A stretch of 38,761 nucleotides of DNA from Pseudorhodoplanes sinuspersici (GTDB lineage Bacteria > Pseudomonadota > Alphaproteobacteria > Rhizobiales > Xanthobacteraceae), in assembly GCA_945878025.1 (NCBI GenBank), contig CAMDXM010000007.1, forward strand, positions 1 to 38,761, given 5' to 3'. Numbering within the stretch: the stretch's first letter is position 1; every line of letters starts with the position of its first letter. The notes under the pieces are model-generated. The model ran no database searches. It saw only the letters and a list, made by a program, of their open reading frames with translations, and had not been told where the DNA came from. The position numbers were made by a program, and so were the translations under genes. Positions 38,743 through 38,761 of this stretch are shown one piece after another.

Positions 38743-38761
38743 CGTCATGGCCGGCTTTATG
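38743..38761. repeat. start of a further class C palindrome, cut by the window end
   Basis: CGTCATGGCCGG followed by CTTTATG repeats the opening of the class C units about 30 bases after the right copy. The rest lies outside the window. Confidence 0.5.

Overview
The window reads as chromosome of an alphaproteobacterium of the order Hyphomicrobiales, near Bradyrhizobium, Rhodopseudomonas or Pseudolabrys. The base composition is GC-rich, rplU-rpmA-acetyltransferase has the usual alphaproteobacterial order, and the nested palindromes (one class reads 'MAGLVPAIHVLL' when translated) are typical of that group. This placement rests on pattern recognition, not a database search.

Layout. (1) 1-2720: the start of a family 9 glycosyltransferase gene (cut by the window edge), divergent from lepA. 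(2) 2794-4049: an AT-richer insert with a two-gene operon, a two-TM protein of unknown function and a cytidine deaminase homologue. (3) 4097-8146: a PAS-PAS-GGDEF-EAL protein, then a divergent pair of peptidoglycan enzymes (L,D-transpeptidase and MepA endopeptidase). (4) 8165-11212: a minus-strand run of GMC oxidoreductase, Yip1-like membrane protein and TauE/SafE permease. (5) 11409-17153: modABC, a signal-less helical-backbone binding protein, and a complete BtuFCD/FecBCD-type importer. (6) 17322-20968: a K+/H+ antiporter, a patatin-like phospholipase and a small membrane-anchored protein. (7) 21078-31629: a catabolic cluster. A GntR/FCD regulator, TRAP transporter dctPQM and IlvD/Edd dehydratase lie on the minus strand. 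A D-2-hydroxyacid dehydrogenase and xdhAB-type molybdenum hydroxylase lie divergently on the plus strand. (8) 31778-34526: a secreted protein, then a TetR regulator divergent from a DUF3313-like lipoprotein and an isoprenylcysteine-methyltransferase-like membrane protein, with two matching operators between them. (9) 34717-36100: a 1.28-kb element bounded by a complete tRNA-Ser(CGA) gene and a 65-bp copy of its 3' half, carrying higBA and a small membrane protein but no integrase. (10) 36356-38761: a small membrane protein, rplU, rpmA, an acetyltransferase, and a GIY-YIG nuclease gene between perfect 41-bp inverted repeats.

How the parts fit. The mod transporter and the xdh-type enzyme share a need for molybdenum. 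The GntR-TRAP-dehydratase-dehydrogenase set looks like uptake and oxidation or dehydration of a sugar acid or related hydroxy acid whose identity cannot be read from sequence. Nested palindromes separate many transcription units, and in two places they supply the last codons and stop of a gene.

The best candidates for something undescribed are the two-TM/cytidine deaminase operon with its RBS hairpin, the tRNA-bounded higBA mini-island, and the palindrome-bounded GIY-YIG unit. Coordinates, motifs and repeat identities were read from the sequence. Family names come from motif recognition, and functional links between neighbours are inference.
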